DNA of 10,432 bases from JAZOXB01 sp040096185 (GTDB lineage Bacteria; Bacillota; Clostridia; Oscillospirales; Oscillospiraceae). The stretch lies in assembly GCF_040096185.1 (NCBI RefSeq), contig NZ_JBBMFF010000218.1:1-10432 (forward strand), given 5' to 3'. The position numbers were made by a program, and so were the translations under genes. This document shows, one piece after another, positions 1 to 6,038 of this stretch (the first letter of the stretch is position 1; each line of letters starts with the position of its first letter). The notes under the pieces were generated by a model, which saw only the letters and a program-made list of their open reading frames with translations, searched no databases and was not told the DNA's origin.

Positions 1-43
1 CCCCTACAATGGCGTGTGCGATCAACGTGAGTGCCTTCCCGAG

Positions 44-73
44 ATTGCCACGGGCGCAAAGCGCCCTCGCAAT
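44..73. repeat. Imperfect inverted repeat (ATTGC...GCAAT type)
   Basis: The left arm ATTGCCACGGGCGC (44-57) pairs with GCGCCCTCGCAAT (61-73) across a three-base AAA loop, with one bulged base and one mismatch. The core, with flanking GAG and GACA, resembles an interspersed repeat seen in many bacterial genomes whose function is unknown. It is too short and too imperfect to be called an insertion sequence. Confidence 0.55.
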
Positions 74-135
74 GACACATCAGGGAAATGCCTTGGTGCA
101 CCAGCGCCCTCCTGCCGTTGAATTGTCCTGTACAA

Positions 136-152
136 GGCGCTCACTGAGCGCC
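136..152. repeat. Perfect 8+1+8 palindrome, hairpin-CTACA family
   Basis: GGCGCTCA (136-143) and TGAGCGCC (145-152) are exact reverse complements around a single C. The palindrome is followed by GCTACACC, like the CTACA ends after the neighbouring palindromes at 219-238 and 293-314. It is probably a member of the same short repeat family. Confidence 0.5.
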
Positions 153-218
153 GCTACACCCCATATTCTGGCTTTCACCGTTTTATCGTTAACCTGTACG
201 GATCGGCAGCATAGCGCC

Positions 219-248
219 GGGAGCGGCATGCCGCGCCCCTACAATGGC
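219..248. repeat. GGG-A-GCGGCATGCCGC-G-CCC palindrome with CTACAATGGC end
   Basis: A 12-bp perfect palindrome (223-234) is extended by GGG (219-221) and CCC (236-238) and followed by CTACAATGGC. The tail from 236 repeats the first 13 bases of the window exactly. This is the clearest unit of the local hairpin-CTACA repeat family. Confidence 0.6.
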
Positions 249-292
249 AGGTGCATGCATCGGGAGCGGCCCCAAATTTGCGGGCTGTACAC

Positions 293-321
293 GGTGCGTC
301 GGGGACGCCGCACCCTACAAC
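293..321. repeat. Hairpin repeat with CCCTACAAC end
   Basis: GGTGC (293-297) pairs with GCACC (310-314), and GTC (298-300) with GAC (304-306) across a GGG turn, leaving a small bulge. CCTACAAC follows directly. It has the same architecture as the palindrome at 219-248. Confidence 0.5.
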
Positions 322-350
322 ACGCCATCGATACTTCAACAATACCCCCC

Positions 351-388
351 AAAAATGCAGTCTCTCTTTTCTGAGACTGCATTTTTTT
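351..388 (+). terminator. Strong intrinsic terminator
   Basis: AAAAATGCAGTCTC (351-364) and GAGACTGCATTTTT (373-386) form a perfect stem with an 8-base loop, continuing to seven consecutive T residues (382-388). This is a textbook Rho-independent terminator for a rightward transcript entering from upstream of the window. The five A residues at the left foot would give a shorter U-tract on the other strand, so weak bidirectional action is possible. It insulates the downstream operon. Confidence 0.93.
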
Positions 389-504
389 ATCGGCCGAATC
401 GGGAAAAACGCGCACTTCCGGTGCGCGATCCTTCTGCTCCGGGCGACAGGGCGGCGCGGGCAGGAAAGCGCAGACTCCTCCGAGCGGAGTTGACATGATG
501 TCGT

Positions 505-517
505 ATTGTCAGACAAT
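505..517. promoter_or_regulatory. Candidate GntR/FadR-type operator 1
   Basis: ATTGTC-A-GACAAT is a perfect 6+1+6 inverted repeat. Its core TTGTCAGACAA (506-516) fits TnGTnnnACnA, the consensus usually given for FadR-subfamily GntR regulators. A second copy lies about 75 bp downstream. The inverted repeat is read directly; assignment to a regulator family is inference, since no regulator gene is in the window. Confidence 0.5.
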
Positions 518-579
518 CTATGGGCGAAGTGCACAAAATCTGGCGAGATTTCTTGAACATTTCTACGAAATTGATTTTG

Positions 580-591
580 TTGTCATACAAT
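580..591. promoter_or_regulatory. Candidate GntR/FadR-type operator 2
   Basis: TTGTCATACAAT matches the upstream site in 11 of 12 positions and again fits TnGTnnnACnA. It ends four bases before the TTGACA box at 595, so a bound repressor would overlap RNA polymerase contacts. Both copies are followed by CT, extending the shared string to ACAATCT. Confidence 0.5.
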
Positions 592-594
592 CTG

Positions 595-624
595 TTGACA
601 TACCGGTGTCGAGCGGTGTATAAT
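595..624 (+). promoter_or_regulatory. Sigma-70 (SigA) type promoter
   Basis: A consensus -35 box TTGACA (595-600) and a consensus -10 box TATAAT (619-624) are separated by 18 bp. Transcription would start near 631-633, leaving a leader of about 25 nt before the first gene at 656. With both hexamers perfect this should be strong unless repressed, which fits the operator-like palindromes just upstream. It is the best candidate for the promoter of the whole rightward gene set. Confidence 0.85.
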
Positions 625-655
625 CCAGTCAGAAAGAGCGAAGGGAGCACGGAAC

Positions 656-946
656 ATGACGAAGCTGAACGAACGCATTGCAAACGTGCCGGAACGCATT
701 TTCATCCTGGCGCAGCTTGCACTTGGCCTGCTTCTGGCAGCGGGCGGCGGCTACTGCATCCTCCGCTTCGGCAACGACGGCGAGCATTTCAATTCCCTCG
801 GCCTTGCGGCCGCGCTGGTGCTCTGCGGCGGCCTGCCGACCCTTATCCGCAGCCGCATCGAGCGTCCGACGCCGTGGCTGCGCGGCGCGATCATCGGCGG
901 CCTCGTTGCGGCCCTCGGCATCTACGTCGTGATGCGCTTCGCCTGA
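656..946 (+). CDS. Small three-helix membrane protein, function unknown
   Basis: I do not recognise this 96-residue protein. The start is supported by AAGGGAG at 641-647, eight bases before the ATG, and by the consensus promoter directly upstream. A short polar N-terminus (about residues 1-13) precedes three hydrophobic stretches, roughly residues 15-37, 46-65 and 73-95. The loop between helices 2 and 3 carries several Arg residues (RSRIERPTPWLR), which by the positive-inside rule should face the cytoplasm. There is no signal peptide cleavage site and no catalytic motif. It is the first gene after the promoter, with 83 bp to the next gene. It could be an unrelated small gene sharing the promoter or an accessory of the importer; nothing in the sequence decides this. 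Confidence 0.7.
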   Translation: MTKLNERIANVPERIFILAQLALGLLLAAGGGYCILRFGNDGEHFNSLGLAAALVLCGGLPTLIRSRIERPTPWLRGAIIGGLVAALGIYVVMRFA

Positions 947-958
947 ACCCATCCATGT

Positions 959-972
959 CCGGCATGAGCCGG
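959..972 (+). other. Small hairpin after the first gene
   Basis: CCGGC (959-963) and GCCGG (968-972) pair across an ATGA loop. No T-rich run follows, only AAATAATTACTTTG. It is too weak to be called a terminator, so read-through into the gene at 1030 is expected. Confidence 0.3.
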
Positions 973-1029
973 TGGAAATAATTACTTTGTTCCAAAATCC
1001 GAAAGGATCATTTCAAGGAGGAAAACACA

Positions 1030-1935
1030 ATGAAAGATCACAAGAAAGCTTACGGCCTTTGCCCGGCCAGCATGACGATCTGGAATGCCGATCAGACCTA
1101 CAACAAGACCGGCATGGAAAAGTATCTGACTTGGCTGCTCGACAACGGCGCACAGACCATCTCCATCTGCGGCTCCACCGGTGAGAACATCGCCATGAAT
1201 ATGGAAGAGCAGCGCGAGATCATCGCTCATGTCTCCAGCTTCCTCGCTGGTCAGGTTCCTCTGGTCTGCGGCACCGGCCGTTACGACACCCTCAACACCA
1301 TCAAGATGAGCAAGTTTGCTCAGGATCACGGTGCTGACTGCGTCATGGTCATCCTGCCCTTCTATCTCAACCCGCATAAGAAGGCTGTTCTCCAGCACTT
1401 CCGCGACATCCGCGCTGCTCTGGACATCGACATCATGGTCTACAACAACCCCTGGTTCGCCGGCTATGAGCTGAACACCGAGGAAGTCAAGTCCCTCGTC
1501 GACGACGGCACCATCCAGTGCATCAAGGCTGCCCATGGCGATCCCAACCGCGTCCATGAGCTGAAGTTCGCCTGCGGCGACAAGCTGACCGTCTTCTATG
1601 GCCATGACTACTGCGCAATGGAAGGCCTGCTCTGCGGCGCCGATGGCTGGCTGTCCGGCTTCCCGGCGGTCCTGCCGAAGCAGTGCCGCGCTCTGCAGGA
1701 TGCCTGCTTCGCTGGCGACGTCAAGGCTGCCCGCGCTGCGCAGGACAACATCCAGCCGTACATCAACTACTTCTTCTATGACAAGGTCAACGGCGTGCCT
1801 CACTGGCAGGAGATCTGCAAGTACACGCTGCAGGCTCAGGGCCTCGACTATGTCGGCCTGCCCCGCAAGCCCCTCGGCGAGCTCGACGAGGCCAACAAGC
1901 GCAAGATCGAGAAGATCCTTGCCGACATGAAGTAA
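1030..1935 (+). CDS. DapA/NAL-family Schiff-base aldolase or lyase (paralog 1)
   Basis: This is a 301-residue TIM-barrel protein of the dihydrodipicolinate synthase / N-acetylneuraminate lyase superfamily, whose members form an imine between a lysine and a 2-oxoacid. Family landmarks are GSTGE at 48-52 (usually GTTGE, the carboxylate-binding loop), PFY at 110-112, the catalytic-pair Tyr138 in YNNP, and the Schiff-base Lys166 in CIKAAHGD. The arginine that follows YNxP in true dihydrodipicolinate synthase (Arg138 in E. coli DapA) is Phe143 here, so condensation with aspartate semialdehyde is unlikely. A retro-aldol or dehydration reaction on a 2-oxoacid is the better guess. The start is set by AAGGAGG at 1015-1021, eight bases from the ATG. 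It precedes the importer and is only distantly similar to the DapA-family gene at 9442. The exact substrate cannot be told. Confidence 0.88.
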   Translation: MKDHKKAYGLCPASMTIWNADQTYNKTGMEKYLTWLLDNGAQTISICGSTGENIAMNMEEQREIIAHVSSFLAGQVPLVCGTGRYDTLNTIKMSKFAQDHGADCVMVILPFYLNPHKKAVLQHFRDIRAALDIDIMVYNNPWFAGYELNTEEVKSLVDDGTIQCIKAAHGDPNRVHELKFACGDKLTVFYGHDYCAMEGLLCGADGWLSGFPAVLPKQCRALQDACFAGDVKAARAAQDNIQPYINYFFYDKVNGVPHWQEICKYTLQAQGLDYVGLPRKPLGELDEANKRKIEKILADMK

Positions 1936-1964
1936 TTCATCCTCACAAAAGCGATTCTTCCTCC

Positions 1965-1992
1965 GGTGCTCCGCCTCCCACGGCGGAGCACC
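1965..1992 (+). terminator. GC-rich hairpin between dapA-like gene 1 and livK (possible attenuator)
   Basis: GGTGCTCCGCC (1965-1975) pairs perfectly with GGCGGAGCACC (1982-1992) over a six-base loop. What follows is ACCCCCTTTCCT, with only a short T run, so termination is probably partial. A partial terminator or an mRNA 3' end stabiliser would let the first enzyme and the binding protein be expressed at different levels. Confidence 0.55.
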
Positions 1993-2020
1993 ACCCCCTT
2001 TCCTACGCATTGGTCCCGCA

Positions 2021-2036
2021 TCTCGGTCGACCGAGA
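2021..2036. promoter_or_regulatory. 16-bp perfect palindrome upstream of livK
   Basis: TCTCGGTCGACCGAGA is a perfect 16-bp palindrome with no spacer, 25 bases before the livK start. With no loop it is a poor RNA hairpin and looks more like a site for a dimeric DNA-binding protein. It is followed by an AT-rich run and the livK ribosome binding site (AAGGAG, 2048-2053). No -35/-10 pair is obvious around it. Functional assignment is inference. Confidence 0.4.
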
Positions 2037-2061
2037 ATTATTATTATAAGGAGAACAACCA

Positions 2062-3276
2062 ATGAAAAAGCTGATCGCGCTTCTGCTTGTCCTCGTAATG
2101 GTCGCCGGTCTGGTCGCCTGCGCCGGTTCTAATGACGAGACCAAGGGCAATGATACCACCAACACCGAAAACACCGCCGACAGCAACGGCGATAGCAATA
2201 CCGACTCCGGTGAGCCCATCTACATCGGCCTGAGCGCCAAGATCACCGGCGCTGACGCCGCCAACGGCGACCGCATGGTGAAGGCTGCTCAGATGGCCGT
2301 TGACGAAGTCAACGCAGCCGGCGGCCTCCTCGGCGGCCGTAAGGTCGAGCTCGTCATCCAGGACGACGCTACCGACAACGCCATCGCCGTCAACGTCGCG
2401 AACATCTTCGCCGGCAACGACAAGATCTCCGCAGTCGTCGGCCCGTGGAACTCCGGCATGATCCTCGCTGCTGAAAGCGTTTACAAGGATGCGAAGATCC
2501 CCTTCTTCGGCCTCGGCACCAACCCGCAGCTGCTCGAGCTGGACAATGAGTACTGCTTCCTCGTCCGCGCGAACGACAATCTGATGGCCTCCTGCGCCGC
2601 GAAGCTCATCATCGATGAGTTCAAGGTCAAGTCCGTCGGCATCATGTACACGAACAACGAGTTCGGCACCGGCGCTATGGAAGTCATCGAAGCCGCCTGC
2701 AAGGACGCCGGCATGGCTGTCTATCCCGAAGCCATCAACATCGGTGACACCGACGTCACCGGTCAGATCCTCGATCTGAAGTCCAAGGGCGCTGAGTGCA
2801 TGGTCGTCTGGGCCAGCGACGCCGAGTACGTTCTGACTGCCCGTCAGGCTTACGAGCTGGGCCTGCAGGTCCCGACCGTTGCCTCTCCGGCCATCACCAT
2901 GGATCAGGTCCGCGACCTCTGCGAGCCGGATTGGGTCGAGGGCTGGTACTCCGTGACCGACTTCGTCGGCAACTCCGATGATCCCGAGGTCACCGCGTTC
3001 TGCGACAAGTATGCCAGCGACTACGGCGAAGGCCAGAAGGCTGAGCTCTACGTCGCCGATGTCTACAGCACCTTCAAGCTCGTGTTCGACGCCATCGAGC
3101 GTGCGGGCAGCGCTGACCGCCAGGCCATCCGCGATGCCGTCGCCGAGACGAAGGATTTCCCGATGCTCCAGGGCGTTGCTACCTGCGACGAGAACAACCT
3201 GCTCATCCACTCCGCTACCGTCGCCGTCATCAAGGACAATGTCCCTGTGATGTACACCACGGTCTCCGCGGAATAA
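2062..3276 (+). CDS. livK: ABC importer substrate-binding lipoprotein, LivK/LivJ type
   Basis: This 404-residue extracytoplasmic binding protein of the branched-chain amino acid (HAAT) family (type I periplasmic-binding fold) has a lipoprotein signal peptide. MKK and a hydrophobic core lead to the lipobox LVAC at 17-20, with Cys20 the lipidated residue. A flexible Asn/Asp/Thr/Ser-rich linker (about 21-51) tethers the two-lobed domain (about 53-400). By eye alignment to E. coli LivJ, Ser131 (VGPWNS), Thr153 (GLGTNP) and Glu255 (SDAEYV) fall where LivJ Ser79, Thr102 and Glu226 hold the carboxylate and amino group of the ligand. An amino-acid-like ligand is therefore possible, though HAAT proteins also bind amides, urea and aromatic or hydroxy acids. 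AAGGAG at 2048-2053 fixes the start. The permease and ATPase genes follow. The symbol denotes family, not proven leucine binding. Confidence 0.93.
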   Translation: MKKLIALLLVLVMVAGLVACAGSNDETKGNDTTNTENTADSNGDSNTDSGEPIYIGLSAKITGADAANGDRMVKAAQMAVDEVNAAGGLLGGRKVELVIQDDATDNAIAVNVANIFAGNDKISAVVGPWNSGMILAAESVYKDAKIPFFGLGTNPQLLELDNEYCFLVRANDNLMASCAAKLIIDEFKVKSVGIMYTNNEFGTGAMEVIEAACKDAGMAVYPEAINIGDTDVTGQILDLKSKGAECMVVWASDAEYVLTARQAYELGLQVPTVASPAITMDQVRDLCEPDWVEGWYSVTDFVGNSDDPEVTAFCDKYASDYGEGQKAELYVADVYSTFKLVFDAIERAGSADRQAIRDAVAETKDFPMLQGVATCDENNLLIHSATVAVIKDNVPVMYTTVSAE

Positions 3277-3306
3277 TCGAAACGAAATAGGTTTTTAGAC
3301 TCTTCC

Positions 3307-3343
3307 AAGGCCGTCCAACTGGATAAACTGGTTGGACGGCCTT
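3307..3343 (+). terminator. Hairpin between livK and livH (attenuator)
   Basis: AAGGCCGTCCAAC (3307-3319) and GTTGGACGGCCTT (3331-3343) form a perfect 13-bp stem with an 11-base loop, 30 bases after the livK stop. Only TACATTA follows, so it is a weak terminator at best. Similar hairpins after binding-protein genes are known to raise the binding protein relative to its permeases, as with the intergenic repeats of E. coli malE-malF. Confidence 0.7.
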
Positions 3344-3370
3344 TACATTAGCAAGAAAGGGAGGAAAGCA

Positions 3371-4240
3371 ATGCTTGAAACTATCCTGCAGCTGCTGATC
3401 ACAGGTGTTGCCCTCGGCTTCGTGTACGCTCTGGTCGGCGTGGAATATACGCTGGTCTGGCAGTCCTCCGGCCTGCTGAACGTTGCACATAATATGCTGA
3501 TCACCACTGCCGCCTTCGTTTTCGGCGGGACCTTCGTTGTCGGCCTCGGCTGGCCCATCTGGCTGAGCATCCTCTGCACGCTCCTCGTGATGTTCGTGCT
3601 CGGCTGTCTGATCTCCGCCACCATCTTCAACCCCCTGCGCAATATGCCGCTGACCATGTATTCCATTGTGGGCACCCAGATTTTTGCCAAGGTCATTTCC
3701 GAGGCCCTGCGTCTGATCTACGGTCCCTACTCCTTCACGATTCCCGGCTTCCTGACCGGCGTAATCAAAATCGGCGATTTCGTCTTTGCCAAGGCGTATG
3801 GATATATCATCGTTGTGGCCATCCTTCTGATCATCGCGCTTCAGATGTTCCTGAAGCTCACGAAGCCCGGCAAGGCCATGCGCTGCGTTGCGCAGAACAA
3901 GACGGCAGCGGCCATCATGGGCATCGACATCGACCGCAGCATCAATATTACGACCGGCCTGAGCTGCGTCATCTGCGGCATCATCGGCGTCCTGACCATC
4001 CCGCTGTTCACCATCAGCCTGACCATGTCCAACATGATCGGCCTGAAGGGCTGGGCAGCCGGTATCGTCGGCGGCTTCGGCTACATCCCCGGCACGATCC
4101 TCGGCGGCCTTCTCATCGGCGTGGTCGAGTCCCTCGCCATTCTGGTCATCCCCACGGTCTACAAGGACATCGTTGCCTTCGTGTTCCTGATCGTCGTGCT
4201 GCTGATCCGTCCGGGCGGCTTCATGCGCCACAAAGTCTGA
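3371..4240 (+). CDS. livH: ABC importer permease, LivH type
   Basis: This 289-residue inner-membrane permease of the HAAT family pairs with LivM to form the translocation channel. It has about eight hydrophobic segments. The cytoplasmic loop that docks the ATPase is clear at about 167-190 (GKAMRCVAQNKTAAAIMGIDIDRS), and the C-terminus has the family's RPGG (280-283). The usual NxAxG motif near the N-terminus reads NVAHN (37-41), lacking the glycine. The ATG at 3371 is chosen because GGGAGG (3359-3364) sits six bases before it. An in-frame TTG at 3332 lies inside the preceding hairpin and has no ribosome binding site. It ends 13 bp before livM. Confidence 0.93.
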   Translation: MLETILQLLITGVALGFVYALVGVEYTLVWQSSGLLNVAHNMLITTAAFVFGGTFVVGLGWPIWLSILCTLLVMFVLGCLISATIFNPLRNMPLTMYSIVGTQIFAKVISEALRLIYGPYSFTIPGFLTGVIKIGDFVFAKAYGYIIVVAILLIIALQMFLKLTKPGKAMRCVAQNKTAAAIMGIDIDRSINITTGLSCVICGIIGVLTIPLFTISLTMSNMIGLKGWAAGIVGGFGYIPGTILGGLLIGVVESLAILVIPTVYKDIVAFVFLIVVLLIRPGGFMRHKV

Positions 4241-4253
4241 TGGGAAAGGGGTA

Positions 4254-5249
4254 ATGGAAATGAAACGCAAAAAGATTTCGGTAACTTCCCTGATCCTGCC
4301 CGTGATCATGCTGGTTGTGGCTGTCGTCCTGCCCATGATCTACTCCACGAACTATTACATCCAGCTTTTCAGCCAGACGCTCATCAACCTCGTCGCCGTT
4401 CTCGGCCTGAACGTGGTCATGGGTCTGGCGGGCCAGACGAACCTCGGTACCATCGCCCTCGTAGCCCTCGGCTCCTATACGTCGGCCCTGATCTCGCAGG
4501 CGACCGGCTCGACGAACCTCGTCGGCCTGCTGGCCGCTCTGGTCGTCGCCGTTCTTGTCGGCTTCATGCTCGGCTACCCGAGCCTCCGCGTCAGCGGCAT
4601 CTTCCTGTCCCTGACTACCATGTCCGTTGCACAGATCGTCTACTCGCTGGCAAACAGCATGCAGTGGCTGACCGGCGGCGCTATGGGCGTGAAGGACATC
4701 TCCGAGCCAAACATTTTCGGCATCGAATTCAAGACGCAGGCGCAGCTGTACTACTTTATTCTGGTCATTGCAATCCTGCTCATCATCTTCTCCGTGCGTC
4801 TGGCGAAGTCCAAGTACGGCCGCGCGCTCAAGGCTGTCCGCGATAACCCCGAGGCAGTCGAGTCCGTCGGCCTGAGCGTGACGAAGCTCAAGCTCATGGC
4901 CTTCCTCATCGCCACGATCCTCGGCTGCCTGGCCGGCGTGTTCTACACCTGGGTCATGCAGTACGTTGCTCCGACGACCTTCACCACCGACAACGGCACG
5001 AAGTTCGTTGTTATGCTGATGCTGGGCGGCATCGGCTCGACCTCCGGCATGATCATCGGCGCCATCCTCGTCACGATCCTGCCCGAGCTGCTGCGCTTCA
5101 TGGGCGACTATTATCAGCTCGTGTTCTACGGCATCGCGCTGCTGCTCCTGCTGGTGTATCCGCTCGGCCTGTCTCACCTGTTCTCCCAGCTCAAGAAAAA
5201 GGCTGCCGCCTTCTTCGCCGGCCGGAAGAAAACGCAGAAGGAGGGCTGA
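4254..5249 (+). CDS. livM: ABC importer permease, LivM type
   Basis: This 331-residue second permease of the HAAT importer has about nine hydrophobic segments. Family blocks are GLAGQTNLG at 57-65, GGAMGV at 141-146 (a form of the TGGxxG block), the ATPase-docking loop GRALKAVRDNPEAVESVGL at 189-207, and GGIGSTSGMIIGA at 258-270. The tail (about 311-331) is Lys/Arg-rich and cytoplasmic. Start choice is uncertain: AAAGGGG (4245-4251) lies only 2 bases from the ATG at 4254 but 8 bases from an in-frame ATG at 4260, so the protein may begin at MKRKK, two residues shorter. The livG ribosome binding site lies inside its last codons, indicating translational coupling. Confidence 0.93.
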   Translation: MEMKRKKISVTSLILPVIMLVVAVVLPMIYSTNYYIQLFSQTLINLVAVLGLNVVMGLAGQTNLGTIALVALGSYTSALISQATGSTNLVGLLAALVVAVLVGFMLGYPSLRVSGIFLSLTTMSVAQIVYSLANSMQWLTGGAMGVKDISEPNIFGIEFKTQAQLYYFILVIAILLIIFSVRLAKSKYGRALKAVRDNPEAVESVGLSVTKLKLMAFLIATILGCLAGVFYTWVMQYVAPTTFTTDNGTKFVVMLMLGGIGSTSGMIIGAILVTILPELLRFMGDYYQLVFYGIALLLLLVYPLGLSHLFSQLKKKAAAFFAGRKKTQKEG

Positions 5250-5252
5250 TCC

Positions 5253-6035
5253 ATGTCCGTACTGAGATTGGAGCATGTGACCAAGCGCTTCGGCGGCCTG
5301 GTCGCAGTCAACGACCTCTCCTTTGAGGTCAAGGAGCGCCAGATCCACGCGCTCATCGGCCCGAACGGCTCCGGCAAGTCGACCTCGATCAATATGATCA
5401 ACGGTTCCTTCCCGGTGACCTCCGGCAAGATCTATTTTAACGACAAAGACATCACCGGCTGGAAGATGCATAAGATCGCCGCGGCCGGCATGGGAAGAAC
5501 GTATCAGAACCTGAAGCTGTTCCGCTCCATGACCGCGCTGGAGAACGTCATGATCGGCGGCCAGCTCCATGCGAAGATGAACTTCGCCCGTTTCCTCATC
5601 GACCCGTTCAAAACGAAGCGCGAGGAGGAGGAGCTGCGCGAGAAGGCGATGGAGATCATGCGCTTCATCGGTATCGAGCAGTACGCCGACCGTACCGTCG
5701 GCAACCTGCCTTACGGCCGCCAGAAGATGACGGAGCTGGCGCGCACGCTGATGATCGATCCGACCCTCATCCTCCTCGATGAGCCGGCTGCGGGCCTGAA
5801 CCCGAACGAACGCGCCGAATTCGTGGCCATTATCAAGAAGGTCTATGAGTCCGGCAAGGATATCCTGCTCATCGAGCACAATATGGATATCATCATGAAC
5901 ATCAGCCACGTCATCACGGTCATCAACCACGGCGCCAAGATCGCGGAGGGCACGCCCACCGAGATCCAGAACGACCCCGAAGTCATCCGGGCTTACCTTG
6001 GCGACCGTTACAAGATCGGTATGGAAGGAGAATGA
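5253..6035 (+). CDS. livG: ABC importer ATPase, LivG type
   Basis: This 260-residue ATP-binding subunit pairs with LivF on the cytoplasmic face of the importer. Walker A is GPNGSGKS at 36-43 (Lys42), the Q-loop is Gln85 in GRTYQN, and Walker B is LILLDEP at 172-178 (Glu177 catalytic). The switch histidine is His209 in IEHN. The ABC signature reads LPYGRQ (152-157) rather than LSGGQ; a Tyr-Gly form (for example LAYGDQ) is normal for LivG proteins. A charged insertion at about 104-135 is typical of the subfamily. AAGGAGGG (5238-5245) lies inside the end of livM, with a 3-bp gap between genes, so the two are probably translationally coupled. All catalytic residues are present. Confidence 0.95.
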   Translation: MSVLRLEHVTKRFGGLVAVNDLSFEVKERQIHALIGPNGSGKSTSINMINGSFPVTSGKIYFNDKDITGWKMHKIAAAGMGRTYQNLKLFRSMTALENVMIGGQLHAKMNFARFLIDPFKTKREEEELREKAMEIMRFIGIEQYADRTVGNLPYGRQKMTELARTLMIDPTLILLDEPAAGLNPNERAEFVAIIKKVYESGKDILLIEHNMDIIMNISHVITVINHGAKIAEGTPTEIQNDPEVIRAYLGDRYKIGMEGE

Positions 6036-6038
6036 TCC

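Larger units (their letters stand above)
1..350. repeat. Gene-free region of interspersed hairpin repeats
   Basis: I see no credible gene here: the open frames lack a good ribosome binding site and have no recognisable protein character. The stretch is built of short GC-rich inverted repeats, several followed by a CTACA or CCCTACAA end. The string CCCCTACAATGGC occurs at 1-13 and again exactly at 236-248, and CGGGAGCGGC occurs at 218-227 and 261-270. This resembles the interspersed palindromic repeat clusters common between genes of gut Clostridia. That family resemblance is from memory; the repeats themselves are read directly. Confidence 0.6.

Noticed and set aside
1..350. CRISPR array
   Set aside because: The repeats are short, unequal and unevenly spaced, with no constant repeat-spacer period and no cas genes nearby.
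9..374. Possible 121-residue gene in the upstream region
   Set aside because: It has no ribosome binding site, runs through several hairpin repeats and ends inside the terminator stem; the residue pattern is not protein-like.
982..2010. 342-codon open frame on the minus strand
   Set aside because: It is antisense to the DapA-family gene at 1030, which carries the catalytic Tyr and Lys motifs and a strong ribosome binding site.
1936..2061. Riboswitch or T-box leader before livK
   Set aside because: There is only one simple hairpin and one palindrome; no T-box sequence or recognisable aptamer core is present and the space is short.
2044..3210. 388-codon open frame on the minus strand
   Set aside because: It is antisense to the livK lipoprotein gene, with composition typical of a shadow frame.
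3332..3370. Upstream TTG start for livH
   Set aside because: The TTG lies inside the 3307-3343 hairpin without a ribosome binding site. The ATG at 3371 has GGGAGG six bases upstream and begins at the usual first helix.
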